In this document: positions 22,232 to 33,602 of the stretch, in pieces | Numbering within the stretch: position 1 is the first letter of the stretch | Layout of the letters: every line of letters begins with the position of its first letter | Assembly: GCA_009192285.1 (NCBI GenBank) | Contig: WBVU01000017.1 | Coordinates: forward strand, 558,001 to 622,000 | From: Morchella semilibera | Lineage: Eukaryota > Ascomycota > Pezizomycetes > Pezizales > Morchellaceae | Length of the DNA stretch: 64,000 bases | Reading direction: 5' to 3' | Position numbers and translations under genes: made by a program | The notes under the pieces: model-generated | The model's input: only the letters and a program-made list of their open reading frames with translations | Database searches by the model: none | Told to the model about the DNA's origin: nothing

Positions 22232-24402
22232 ATGAAGCGGAAATATGATCAAGACAGAAACACAGCTGTAGCTGATGAGACAATCGTCGATCCGAATTCC
22301 TCCTTCTCCACTCTAGATCTAGATGCAAGATTATTACAAGGTATCGCAAAGTTGAACTTTGCGCACCCTACTTTGGTCCAGGCCAAAGCAATTCCTCTGG
22401 CCCTGGAAGGAAAGGATATCTTAGGTATTGATCTCTTGAATCTATCAATAACATTCTCAACCACAAGTGAAGGCTGACAATAACTGATGTATAGCTAGAG
22501 CAAAAACCGGTTCTGGGAAGACGGCAGCGTATTTGTTACCAATACTTCAGGCAATACTTAAACGGAAAGAAGTACTTCATGTTCGAACTGTAAAACTAGG
22601 TCTATGTCCGGCTAACCTTACACCTATGGGGTCATAGAGTTCTCCAGACGAAAGGTTCACAAGCGCCTTGGTTCTAGTCCCCACAAGGGAACTTGCGGAA
22701 CAGGTCCACAGCACCACCGAAAAGCTTTCAGCGTACTGCGCGAGAGCAATCCGAGCTGTGAATATAGCCCAGAATGTCTCGGAACAGGTCCAGCAGTAAG
22801 AATCCTCCTTGAGCAGTTTGTTGTTCAGTCCCAAAACTGTTATAATGACTGTACGGAGGCAGCGCTAACATACCTACCCTGCATTTCAGGTCTCTACTTG
22901 CCGAAAAACCGGATATAGTAATCGCCACCCCTTCCCGCGCCCTCTTATACAGCAATCATTCCGCCCAGGTCCTTACATCAAACGTTACTCACCTTGTAAT
23001 TGACGAGGCTGATTTAGTGTTATCGTACGGATATGAAGATGATTTACAAGCCGTGGCGAAGGCGCTACCAAAGGGACTTCAAACATTTCTCATGAGTGCT
23101 ACATTAACTGCGGAGGTTGAGACACTGAAAGCGCTTTTTTGCCGGAATCCAGCAATACTACGGTTGGAGGAGAATGAGGAACAGGATGGGGGGGGCGTGA
23201 GTCAATTTGTGGTCAAGTACGTCCCATAGCCTTCAATGCCAATCCCTAGCCAAGTATCGGTAACCAAGCTAATCACGGAACTAGGTGTGGAGAAGATGAA
23301 AAGTTTTTGCTGGCTTACGTGATCTTCAAGCTTAAACTTATAAAGGGGAAGTGCATCATATTTGTTGGTGATATAGATCGGTGCTATCGTCTTAAGCTGT
23401 TCTTAGAACAGTTTGGGATACGGAGCTGCGTCCTCAACTCAGAACTTCCCGTCAACTCTCGTCTTCATATCGTGGACCAATTCAACAAGAATGTTTACGA
23501 AATAATCATTGCGTCGGATGAGAGCGAAATCTTAGGAGAAGAGGACGAGCAAGACGAGGGGGGAGAACCAGGTGAAAATGTGACGGCAAATTTACACAAA
23601 AACGCTAAGGCCTTTAATTCTGGTTTGGATGAATTGAAGGTAGTGGAAGCAGTATCCAAAATCTCGCTAAAGAAAAAACGAAAAAAGGTTCGTCGGGATA
23701 AAGAATATGGTGTTTCGCGCGGTATCGATTTTCAAAACGTTGCTTGTGTCCTCAATTTCGATCTTCCGACTACTTCTAAATCATACACCCACCGTATTGG
23801 CCGCACCGCGCGAGCTGGAAAGACTGGTATGGCGCTTTCATTCGTCATCCCCACCGAACTTTTCCGGAAACATAAAACCCACCAGCTTTCCAACGTGTGC
23901 GAATGACGAGAAAATACTTGCAAAGATTTGCAGACACCAAAAAAAGCGCGGGAAAGAGGTAAAACCTTATCACTTCGATATGAAGCAAGTTGATGCATTC
24001 AAATATCGTATGGACGATGCACTCCGCGCTGTGACCCGCATTGCCATCCGCGAGGCTCGCACTAGAGAGATTCGACAAGAGCTTTTGGCTAGTGAGAAAC
24101 TGAAACGTCATTTCGAGGAAAATCCAGAAGACTTAATCCACTTGAGACACGATGGCGAGCTGAGAGCTGCAAGGGTGCAGCCACACCTGAAGCACGTCCC
24201 TGACTACCTGCTTCCAACAGCTGGAAGGGCTGCTCTCTCTCCTGGATCTTTAGATTCCACTAGTAGAGGGAGGTTTGTTGGTATCAGGAAGAGTAGTGAC
24301 AATAGGATTAGAAAAGCCAGGATGAAAAAAGCAGGGAAGTCCGGAAGGAAAAGTACTGGATCGGGGCGGGACCCACTAAAAATGTTTAGAGGGAAACAGT
24401 AG
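22232..24402 (+). CDS. DBP9: ATP-dependent RNA helicase DBP9-like, apparent frameshift
   Basis: Nucleolar DEAD-box helicase of 60S ribosome assembly (27S pre-rRNA processing in yeast). Exons: 22232-22424, 22495-22571, 22638-22795, 22890-23216 and 23285-24402; all introns are GT..AG with CTAAY-like branch points and all junctions are in phase. Motifs in order: Q motif region ([16 protein letters not shown]), [26 protein letters not shown] in [20 protein letters not shown] in MSATL, the DBP9-type acidic insertion after [32 protein letters not shown] and [13 protein letters not shown]. The C-terminus ends [10 protein letters not shown], typical of DBP9. Near 23872 an AAAA run appears to hold one extra A: the frame moves from KHKTHQL to the conserved [16 protein letters not shown]. 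It is either a sequencing/assembly indel or a real truncating mutation. Convergent with TLG2. Confidence 0.92.
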
Positions 24403-24951
24403 ATAATGGTAGAAAATGGAGGGGAGCACCTGTAGAAAATCAAGGCAAATTGGTTAAGGACCCTCTGGATTTGTTACCCGCATTACGTTGCAGGCTTCTA
24501 GGGGCCTCTAGGCTGTGTCCCGCTTTGTAATAATTCCCCCATCTTAATCATCAACTCTCACTCGACCAACTAAACTGCCAAGGGTGGGGCCTCCACGAAA
24601 ACTGTGCTGTTTGATTTTCTTCACTTATGCAATTTGATCAACCTATTCGGCAGGGCGTTGGCAAACCATTTTCCCTCGTGGAGCGAGGCCGTAGAGATTT
24701 TAGGGACATTTAGTGATTTTCACACCCTCCGACCCTCTTCACTTGTTGCGATATAAGTGGAGAGACGTTGGATTAAAGGTGAACGAGAATTAGTTGAGCT
24801 CCGTCTTTCACGACGCTTGAATATTTGAGGTTCAATCAAGACCAAGAATGAAAAATGGAGGTAAAAAGCATGGGAAGGATGAATGAAAGAGACCACATAG
24901 TTTACAAAAGCCGCCAAGGTGTTTTGAGCAGATACAACGTATGACCTATTC
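24403..24951. other. Convergent intergenic region
   Basis: 549 bp between the 3' ends of the DBP9-like and TLG2-like genes. No further gene seen; it presumably holds both polyadenylation regions. Confidence 0.6.
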
Positions 24952-26311
24952 TCAAAGATAGTCAAGACCATCCCAGTTGCGTTCAAATTTCAATGCAGCC
25001 ATTGCACTTTCTCGAACTCGTCGTCTACCTTTCGTCTTCGCTAGGTTATCCTCTAGCGCAGGAACGAATCGACGGTATACAGGGGGATCATCTTTTATGG
25101 GGATTGGAGGTGGACGAGGGGTGTTTGGGTCAGGCGGAGGTAGAGGTGCATGCTTTTTCGGCTTGATGACAAGAAGAATAATCATCCCTGCTACTAAGAG
25201 CAGTAGAAGTAGTATCGCCTTCCGCTTAGTTGTTCTACGCTGATATCCAGAGGCCTATTGTGCAAACATGAGCTACAGATCTCTCATTACATCAAGTGCA
25301 GGCAGGAAACAAACCACTGTCATTTCTTTATCCGCTGCTTTGATATGCACGCTCATTCGTTCAACGTTGTAGTCGATCCTATCAAGAAGTGTTCCCTGAT
25401 CTATCACCATGGTCTGCAGTTCTTTAAATATATCGGCAAGCTCTATAATCCCTTTCGCTATGTCGGTGATTTCTCGCTCTCTCTGCATGATAGCGGCATC
25501 GTTCGAAGTCAGCGTGGCTGACTGCTGCAGGGCCGATTGCGAAAATGAGATATCTGCAGAAGGATCTGAATCTTGGTTAAATTGAGATGGTGAACCGGCG
25601 CGATCAAGTGGGGTTGTCATTCCGGAGAGACCACGGAGTTCTCAACACTCAAAGTCAGCAAATGCCTCCTCTACCCAAGCATTCATAGCGCTCACGTAGT
25701 AGGGCACATACTTTTGAGATAAGCCGATTGTTTCTTTCTAAATGATGTACTAGCTTCTTGAACCTTAGTCGCTAAATTTATCTGAATATTCTTGCTCATG
25801 GCTCCTTCTGCTCTTGACCCGCCATTCACCATTGCTTGTACCTTGCGTATTTTCTTTTGGCACTGGTGAAATTCGCCCGTGATTTCCGTTGTTAGTCTCT
25901 CAATTTCCCCCTCTTCTGCTGATCGATTGTCATCAAATCCGGGCAGAACGTGCTTTTGGTGGAGTTTATCCAATTTAGCGGATTTGCGAGCTATATCCAC
26001 CAAAATCTCATTAACCTCGTCGGAAACGTCGGCCCATCTCGGGGGAAGTAGATCCATCTCAATGACTGCGTCTCCATTATTGGAGAAAGTGTCTTCAGCC
26101 TCGTTGGATGAGATAAGACCACGACGCTCTTCGTCCGTATGGAAGCCAGGGGAGAATGCACCCGCGGATGGCCCAAAACGGGGACGTTTAGCTGGATGGT
26201 GAGAGTAAGACTGGCGATAGGAGATGTAGCTTGGTAGAGAAGGTAGTTAGATAATCAGTAGTGTAAAAAGATACGAAACACAGCTCACAGGTTAGTTCTA
26301 TCTCGCCACAT
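24952..26311 (-). CDS. TLG2: t-SNARE syntaxin TLG2-like (syntaxin-16 family)
   Basis: Qa-SNARE acting in traffic from endosomes to the trans-Golgi network. Splice model: exon 1 26311-26289 (ATG, MWRDRTN), exon 2 26229-25712, exon 3 25640-25315, exon 4 25254-24952. Introns are 59, 71 and 60 bp, all GT..AG. Total 1170 bp, 389 residues, all in phase and without stops. The N-terminus MWRDRTNLYISYRQSYSHH is characteristic. The Habc region includes LPPRWADVSDEV and LDKLHQKHVLPGFDD. The SNARE helix includes REITDIAKGIIELADIFKEL, then MVIDQGTLLDRIDYNVE with its central Gln. A single transmembrane segment (ILLLLLLVAGMIILLVI) follows, and then a proline-rich tail of about 75 residues. A Tc1 element sits only about 260 bp upstream of the start. 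Confidence 0.95.
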
Positions 26312-26569
26312 TAGCCTGTAGGTGCGCCAGTGCTGGGTCTGCGATAAAAGTCCTGCCAGTGTCTACCTGAAGGAAAGTATGATTATCGGAAAGTATCTAA
26401 CGGTAACGGTGTAATAATAGTGATATGTATCTGAGACTGGAAGGGTTTTAGTCATCACCCCCTCTGGGCCATCACAGTGAATGAGGCTCAGCTATTGCCT
26501 GTTAGGAAGCCCTAGCTACTGCTGCTAGTCTCACCTGGTCTTAGTCTGACCACTATTAGCCGCCAACTA

Positions 26570-28006
26570 CTCGCGTGTAGGATAAAGAACCAGAAAATGC
26601 ACTCTTGACCCATGAGGTCTCGGCGTCAAGGGCTATGTGCCGGGTTTGATTTCTATTGGTTGTTGCGTACTACTCCTAGTAGGAGCAAACGAGGAAAGCA
26701 AACGGTGATAGAACTTTGGGGAAGATGATAGAGTATGACTCGGAAGTGGAGGTCTTGTAAAGTAGGATAAATTGAGGGGAGCGATACGGTCGTAGAGGAG
26801 AACTCCAAATCAATCAATCATAGTACTATCTTTACTATGGCGGTCAAAACCTGTGAACTTTCCTACAAACAGCGAATCTATATTCATACCCTACGCTTCA
26901 AAGCCGGTTGGACTCTCCAAAAAATAGCTCATGATCAAAAGATAAGCGTTAGCATAGTCTGGAATATTTGTAGGGGTCCCGAAACTCCAAGAAAGAACCG
27001 GAGAAAAGGTCGTCCCCCTAAAATAACAACCCCATTACGCCGAAAACTCATCAACCATGCTACTCTAAACGCCGAAAACCGTCGAAAGCCTCTCCTAGAG
27101 GTTGCTATGGACCTTGTTATCACCGCCAACGAGATTACACTTCGGAAGGCATTCCGTAAGGAAGGCTACGCGAGGAGAATCGCACGAAAGAAGTGTCTGC
27201 TTACACACAAACATAAGGCCAAAAGACTCGATTTCGCAACGAAGCATCAACATTGGACGATTGAAGATTGGCGGAGGGTTATCTGGACCGATGAAAGTTA
27301 TATATGGCTTAGTGGAAATAGAGGCAACACATGGGTTACAAGGAAAGTTGGAAAAGAGGAGGTTTATACTCAGGACTGCATCGTACCCAAGTTCAAAAAG
27401 CAAAACACCTTGATGATATGGGGAGGAATTGTTTATGGGAGGAAGTCTGATTTAGTTCTTTGGGATCGGCATAATTGGGGGACCATTACAGCTCGCACCT
27501 ACATTGATCATGTCCTTCAACCAACCCTCCATCCATTTTGGTACCACAATTCGGTAGACTTAGGTGCTGGAACACTATGGGTTATGGAAGATGGAGCTTC
27601 TGCACATCGAGCACTTATCACCAAAGCTGAGCGTAGATGGTATAATATGCCATATATTGATTGGCCCCCGGCTTCCCCTGATCTCAATCCCATAGAAAAT
27701 GTATGGAGACTTCTCAAGGATCGCCTTGCTGAGAGACACCCTCGCCCCAAGGGCCTGAAACAAGTAAAGCAAGCAGTAGTGGAGGAATGGGCACGGGTTA
27801 CACCTGAGGAAATTTTGAGATTTGTGGACAGCATGCCTGAGAGGATCGCTGAGGTGATTGCAAACAATGGAGGTCACACCCGTTGGTAGACTCATGTATT
27901 TAGAATTGAGGGTTCGTCAATTTGACATAGTATTAACCCCTGTCCATACCTGCCCTGATAATATGCGCCCAGACCTCATTTTCTGATACTTTATCCTACA
28001 CGCGAG
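26570..28006 (+). mobile_element. Tc1/mariner element, complete
   Basis: 1437 bp. TIRs start CTCGCGTGTAGGATAAAG at 26570 and end with the inverse at 28006; similarity extends about 30 bp (CAGAAAATG inward). TA flanks both ends (26568-26569 and 28007-28008). It encloses one uninterrupted transposase gene, so it looks young and potentially autonomous. Confidence 0.93.
26837..27889 (+). CDS. Tc1-like transposase, intact
   Basis: 350 residues in one frame from ATG (MAVKTCELSYKQR) to TAG. The N-terminal half has paired helix-turn-helix DNA-binding motifs (TLQKIAHDQKISVSIVWNI) and a GRPPK-type linker. The catalytic DDE triad is in VIWTDESYIW, VMEDGASAHRA and SPDLNPIENVWRLLKDR, the last two separated by 34 residues (DD34E). 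Length is normal for Tc1 transposases and no lesion is visible. It acts by cutting and pasting its own element at TA. Confidence 0.95.
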   Translation: MAVKTCELSYKQRIYIHTLRFKAGWTLQKIAHDQKISVSIVWNICRGPETPRKNRRKGRPPKITTPLRRKLINHATLNAENRRKPLLEVAMDLVITANEITLRKAFRKEGYARRIARKKCLLTHKHKAKRLDFATKHQHWTIEDWRRVIWTDESYIWLSGNRGNTWVTRKVGKEEVYTQDCIVPKFKKQNTLMIWGGIVYGRKSDLVLWDRHNWGTITARTYIDHVLQPTLHPFWYHNSVDLGAGTLWVMEDGASAHRALITKAERRWYNMPYIDWPPASPDLNPIENVWRLLKDRLAERHPRPKGLKQVKQAVVEEWARVTPEEILRFVDSMPERIAEVIANNGGHTRW

Positions 28007-28137
28007 TACAGTCAGTTTTCGAGCAACGACGAAATGAGTTGAACTACGAACAGGGATATTGTGGCGGATGTGGCAAGTTTTTGACTAAAAAAAAATATGT
28101 ACAGCCATTTCTCAAAAGACTTGGCACCTCAAATCCC

Positions 28138-28785
28138 CTATACGGTCCGTAGTGATTTGCGGATTGAATAACCACAACGAGTATGATAGAAAAGTTTAAA
28201 TGGGAATATGAATGTATATACTTGTGCTACTATCTCACCATTTGGTATGACTTCCATTTGCGGCAATACAGGCTTCAATTCTGTCAGGCATACTTTCCAC
28301 CCATGAATCAAAACAATTTTGATCCAACCCGTCCCACTAGCACTCCTCCTCCATAGCTTACAACAACTCTGCTTCACTATGAGGTCTTCTCTCTCTATCT
28401 GACCATCGCTTATGAAGTTTTTTTTTAGGCTATTCCATGAATTTTTAACGGGATTGAGATCAGGGGAAGATGCCGGCCAAGGAAGATTTTTGATATTATA
28501 GGCTATTCGGAAATTGTCATTAATCTTTGCTGTATGATATCGTGCTCCATCCTCCATTGGGAGATATTGATCAGTGGGTTCCTCTTGGGAATGCATATAA
28601 GGAATAAGATATGGCTCCATAATCTTATTCCTATATTGTTCTGCATTGGTGCCAAGTTTGTCTTTTATACTGGTTCGTTCAAAAGCCTGCCTTTTCCGAA
28701 TTAAACAAAGTGGGGTTTGACTGTGATAAATGTATGCTGCCCAACAACCTACACTAGTTCGTCCTGACTTAAAACTAGGTGCCAA
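28138..28785 (-). pseudogene. Tc1-like transposase, C-terminal half
   Basis: Starts abruptly at SFKSGRTSVGCW and includes the second catalytic Asp (LPMEDGARYHTA) and the SPDLNPVKNSWNSLKK block, where the usual third acidic residue (NPIEN) is Lys. It is a different lineage from the intact element at 26570. It may be the distal half of the gene at 29998-30675, separated by an LTR insertion. Confidence 0.8.
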
Positions 28786-28892
28786 AAGATCGTCTCGAAG
28801 TTCTTGCCCAGGCTTGCACCGTCACGGTGGGGCGAAGATTAGGCAACCAGCGTGTAAGCGAGGGCTGAGAGCGCGGCTAGAGATTAGCGCGC

Positions 28893-29911
28893 TGTTACGG
28901 GCATGAGAAAAGGAACCCGAAGACTGAAAGAGGAGGACCCTCCCCACGCTACTACGCTACTAAAAGTCTCTATGTCCCACTGGGCGCGCCAGAGAGGCAC
29001 GGTGTTGCCAGTATGGAGCCCAGTGCGGAGTTGCGGAATCCCTAGTTAACGAACCGGTTTTCAGCCCCTGAAATAACCCCCGGAGCATCAAAGCGCCGGC
29101 ACAGTCGCTCAGGACACCGGTGGGTATATGAGGGGGCAACAGTGCGAGTTTGGAGTCAATCGGACCATATTTGATCGAATGGCGAAGGTCGTAAGGAAGT
29201 TCACACTGGTGGCGCCTCTGGGGAAGGTAAGACTACCTGACTCCTCCGGTACCGATCGTTAGTAGTCCTAATGTTGAGCTATGCTCCTTGGTGATAGGTA
29301 ACGATGTCGGGAAAGAGTTGGCGAGCGAAGTCGAGCCCGGTACCGGGATGTTATCAGGTAGGCTAACTTCGAAGACTCCTCATGATCACTGGTGAAGGCT
29401 GAGTGCATGCAGCGACGGGTTGTTATCTATTAAGGGAATAGAGCGTGAGGGATTTTCTGGAATTAGAAGTCAGGGGTATGTTAGATGGTGGGAATAGATT
29501 TGGTGTTTGATTGTCTTGGCGTATTTTCAGGGTCTTCGGGGTTTCGCACTTGTTGTTTGTATTCATAATGTTTAGTCCGCGTGACATTTGCGCGGGATAT
29601 AAATACTGTGTCATTCTCCGACTTTGTTGAAATCATCAGCGACGAAGAAAGAGTCTTATCGATATAATCACTATTACTTTACGATTTATACTTTGTCTTC
29701 AAGAATTTATCAAGTGACCTGGAAAATTCCACCTCGAACCATCTTCGTATTTCAGAACCATTTGCATACTGAAAGGACTAGCATCGAGCGATCGAGACTC
29801 TAGGCTGGTTAAGACTGAGGAGACCTTGTTCCTTACTGCCTTTCTGGTTAGCGTTTCAAACTCTAAGCTCTTGACTTGACTACTCGGGTTGCTTGGTGTA
29901 ACACCCTAATA
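28893..29911 (+). mobile_element. Solo LTR, family B
   Basis: 1019 bp from TGTTACGGG to CACCCTAATA, flanked by CGCGC on both sides (28888-28892, 29912-29916). A TATA box (GATATAAATAC) lies near 29597. The termini TG..TA are unusual but shared with other copies. Confidence 0.85.
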
Positions 29912-29997
29912 CGCGCCTTGGCGCTTTGGCGATGATTTTGTCACGTGGCGCGTTTGATAGTTCACTGTTTTGTTTCCTTTCGCTCTCTTCATCATCA

Positions 29998-30675
29998 TCA
30001 ACAATAATCAGTTTTATGGTTCATCAGTTTGGACAACAGTTCAAACATAGTGAACAGTGAATCTATCAAAGTTATCGATCCTCTATCTAAATCTAAAACA
30101 CCTCTTTCCAAAGCCTCCAAAACCTCCATAATCTGTGTCCGCAGCCACAACGATACACGTTGTCCTGGGACAATTACATTGGGCTCCATTTTTGTTTCAT
30201 CTGTCCAACACACATGCTTCCAATGCCCTAACAGCCAATTTCGATACTTGAGACACCAAACTAATCGTTTATGTTTTTGAAGTGCTGTAAGGAACAGTTC
30301 TTTGCGGGGAATTCTAAGCTTATAGCCCAACTTGAATAATGTGCGATCAACTATACTTTTGCTTATGTTGCAGTCGACAAGATCTGCAAGCTGTTGCAGA
30401 GTTGCACGAGGATGTTGTTCAGCTACTAGTAGCATATCAATCTTTTTTCTAATCGGAGTTGTAATTTTTGGTGGTTTTCCGGAGCGTTGAGCATCCTGAG
30501 TATCTCCTTGCCGGAGTTTTGCTCGGCGTACTACCTTTCCAATAGTTGAATATGATACACCCGTAACATCATGGATTTTGTTATATGTAAAATGTGCTTT
30601 ATTGCTAAGTGTCCAGATTTCCCTGTTACGGTCATATCTTTTTGACCGGGGCGAAAATGTATTTGGTGGAGCCAT
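29998..30675 (-). pseudogene. Tc1-like transposase, N-terminal half
   Basis: From ATG 30675 (MAPPNTFSPRSKRYDRN) it has a helix-turn-helix region (VTGVSYSTIGKVVRRAKL), a GKPPKITTPIRKKI linker, a second DNA-binding subdomain and the first catalytic Asp (VCWTDETKME). After about 30190 the frame stays open but no longer resembles a Tc1 transposase and no second or third catalytic residue follows. Likely the proximal half of an element whose distal half is at 28138-28785. Confidence 0.75.
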
Positions 30676-30762
30676 AGAGGCAAAGGAAAGTGCGGTCGCG
30701 ATGCTAGGTTTTGGCGAGTTGCCAAGTCCTTTGGGAAATGGCTGTATAATAAGGAGGGTCAT

Positions 30763-31569
30763 AGCGATTTAATGAAATCATTGAAAGAACTATGTACCGG
30801 GTGTGCACCTTAAATACCGAGACACCTAGATTAATTAGGTAAATTTGTATGGGCGTCATATGTGGCAACCAAAAGCATCCAATGAATTTTGGCCTTGGCT
30901 GCAAGATTTGTATGAGGGAAAGAAGTACGGAGACACTTCATATTATATTCTAATTTAAAAAATCTAAATATTTTCCTAAAAATACAAAAAAATAACTACT
31001 GAATAGCGCTCAATCTTAGCTTCATCTGCATAGCGATTTGTAGTCAACAAGAAATATTTTGGTGAAGTTCGAAAGAAACAGGAGTAGAAAGGAGGTCAAA
31101 GAGGTTGTGTTATGAGAACTGCGGGGCACACTATCCAAATACCTGCTTGGCTTCCAAGTGTGAATTTTTCAAAAAATTATATCATCTGCCCAACCAGATT
31201 CTTTTGCAGACCCTCAATTTTTAAAATTCCCTAAAATAGGCGTCTCAATACTTACCCTTATACCCCGGTACACAAAAGATTTTGCGTATAATGACTTAAT
31301 CGTGAACACATTTCACAATGGAATCAAGAACGAGTCAGCTACAAATTATCAATTATAATAATAACCACTCTAAATAAGAACGGCTTGTTTTAGCTTTAAG
31401 TCACTAACATATAGATCTTAAGAGATACTTGGATAGCTCTGATTTCCTGAAACCAGTTGTTTTGCAATTAGCAAAAATTTATCGAGTGTCCGAGCCAACT
31501 TTGAGACGACATAGTAAAAATCCTAGCCAAACGACAAAAAAAGATGTCGATATTGATAAGAGACTATTG
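30763..31569. other. AT-rich noncoding region
   Basis: No gene recognised. Short words resembling Tc1-type terminal repeats (CCGAGACACC near 30822, inverse GGCGTCTCAATAC near 31240) are present but do not pair convincingly. Confidence 0.4.
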
Positions 31570-31580
31570 TGTCCCGACGT

Positions 31581-32171
31581 TGTGAAAGAGTAACCGGACG
31601 CAACGTGACAGATGACAATGATGACGCAGAGGGGCTCGAAGAGCACAGCCAGCACAATGAGGGCACTGACAAAGACAAGAATGGAGCCGGGCGGGCACAA
31701 GTGCAGGCACCGGCAAGGGCAGAGGCAGAGGGCGCAGGGCAAAGAAGGGAAAGCAAGGACCAGGTAAGGCCCCAGACAAGGATCAGAGAACTTGAAACTA
31801 GAGAGGGACCTTCCGCGAAGGCATGTTTGGAAGCGAGGACTATGGCTATGGATAGGAGTATATTCCTACATACCAAGATAACAGGAAAAGTCTTCCCGCG
31901 CTATTTAACACTCTCCTACACTAGCCCGCCATGACTCATACCTTTGTCCATAGAAACCCATAGAAATCCATCTGAACCATACCTAGTATTCCTCCCCATC
32001 GTCTTCTCTAGTTATATTACAAATCCATCACGACATAGAATCCAATAGAACCTAATAATGACACCTCCATCTTGTCACATTCCCCCCTCGCTTAATATTC
32101 CTTCATTACTAGTAGTTACATCAGCGCTTCGACAACCGAACCCTCAGATCCGATGCCAAGATGCTGGGACA
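31581..32171 (-). mobile_element. LTR, family A
   Basis: Inverted copy from TGTGAAAGAGTAACCGG to CTGGGACA. It is preceded by an 11-bp plus-strand LTR start (TGTCCCGACGT, 31570-31580) and followed immediately by another plus-strand copy, giving head-to-head arrangements. Confidence 0.75.
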
Positions 32172-32590
32172 GGCATCTTGTCATTGGTTCTGAGAGCTCA
32201 GTAGTTGCAAGGAGGGGCTGAGGTAAGGTGAAGATTTCATCAATAGGTTCTATTAGTGTCCTGGCGTCTTGGCATTGGTTCTGACAGTTTGACAGTTGTA
32301 GCGCTGTAGTAACTAATGGGGTTATACTAAGCGAGAGAGGGATGAAGTGAGATAAGATTGTCGTCATTGGATTCTATGAGGTTCGATGGTATGATGGATT
32401 TGTAATATAAATGGAAAAGATGGTGGGGAGGAATATGAAGTGTGGGAGTAACAGGTTTTCTGTGAGATTCTATGAATTGAGGTATGAGTCATAGTGTACT
32501 GGCGGAAGAGGGTATTAAATAGCGAGGGAAGACTTTTTCCTTAGTTCTTTTTTTCTTTCCTCTCTATCTCGTCTTCCTGTTATCTTGTTA

Positions 32591-32976
32591 TAGTGCGGCG
32601 CATCTTAAAGGTGACAGCAAATACCGTTGCTAATAACTTTTTATCAAGACATGATATTCAAAATCTGTCTGACAGAAGTGTAGGTCTAGTGATGGTGAAT
32701 ACTTCTATCAGACAGATTTTTGATATTTTCCCTTGTTAAAAAGTTATTAGAGATTGAATTTGCCTGTTTTTGTATGTAAAAAGCGCCAAGACCTGGTGAA
32801 GTGGAACAGTATTATACCCATTTATACCCCTGCACCACAGACCTGCAGCCAAGATTTAGTTCTCAGCCATAATATGGCTGGAATATAAGGCTTCAATTGG
32901 CTCAAGAGCCAATTGGAGTGGCCAAGATTGTTCCAGCTGAAATGCCGGCATGTCACCTTTAAGACGCGCCGCACCA
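32591..32976. mobile_element. TA-flanked MITE with 26-bp TIRs
   Basis: 386 bp. The left terminus TAGTGCGGCGCATCTTAAAG and the inverse of the right terminus TGGTGCGGCGCGTCTTAAAG both continue to GTGACA. TA on both sides indicates Tc1/mariner-type mobilisation. No coding capacity. Confidence 0.88.
32630..32750. repeat. Fold-back nested inside MITE
   Basis: 121 bp with long imperfect inverted arms: CTAATAACTTTTTA and CAAAATCTGTCTGACAGAAG on the left, matched by inverses ending AAAAAGTTATTAG on the right. It could form a strong hairpin; it is either an inserted second MITE or the MITE's own core. Confidence 0.8.
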
Positions 32977-33602
32977 TACATAGAAATATACTCGTATTAT
33001 AGAGCCATAGTTCACTTTATCTTGGAACCTTTCTTCAATAAAACGAGGTAACTCATCGTACATCTCATTGTTTGCATTGAGGTTCATCCGATCCTCACTC
33101 TCCCTGCCAGTGCCTGGTGCCTCTTTTGCCTCCGCCCTTGCCTTTGCCCTCACTGTTGTCTGTGCTTATGTCCACCCGGTATCATCTCATCCTCGTTAGT
33201 GTTCTCATTGTGTTGGCTGTGCTCCTCGAGTCCTGCTTCGTCATCATTGTCATCTGTCATATTGAGCCCGGTTACTCCATCACAATGAGATTCGGTTGCA
33301 GGTAGAATTGTTAATATGTTTTGGTGAGATTGTGGGGAGGAATATGAGGTGTGTTTAGAGCTGATTCCTATGAGTTTCTATAGTCTGACGTATGAGTTAT
33401 ACTGGACTGGCAAAGGAGGATGTTCAATAGCAGACTCTGCCCTCCCCCGCGTCCCTTTTGCTTTTGCCCTTGCCTTTGCCCTTGCCAGTACCTGTGCTTG
33501 TGACCACCCAGTGTCTTCGCTGCTCCTGGCTATGCTACTTGAGTCCTTCTGATTCATCATTGTCATTTGTCACGTTGCGTTTCGGTTACTCCGTCACATA
33601 TT

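Larger units (their letters stand above)
32257..33284 (+). mobile_element. Solo LTR, family A, carrying a MITE
   Basis: Starts TGTCCTGGCG and ends TTACTCCATCACA. Flanking pentamers ATTAG and ATGAG differ at one base, consistent with an aged 5-bp duplication. A 386-bp MITE interrupts it. Confidence 0.8.
32172..33598 (+). mobile_element. Older family A LTR, split by a younger one
   Basis: The outer parts are 32172-32256 (start missing) and 33285-33598 (ending TTACTCCGTCACA). The middle is occupied by the LTR at 32257-33284. Confidence 0.75.

Noticed and set aside
23707-23890. Alternative N-terminal start of the second DBP9 frame
   Set aside because: The first part of this frame is out of phase with the conserved helicase motifs; only the part after about 23872 is coding.
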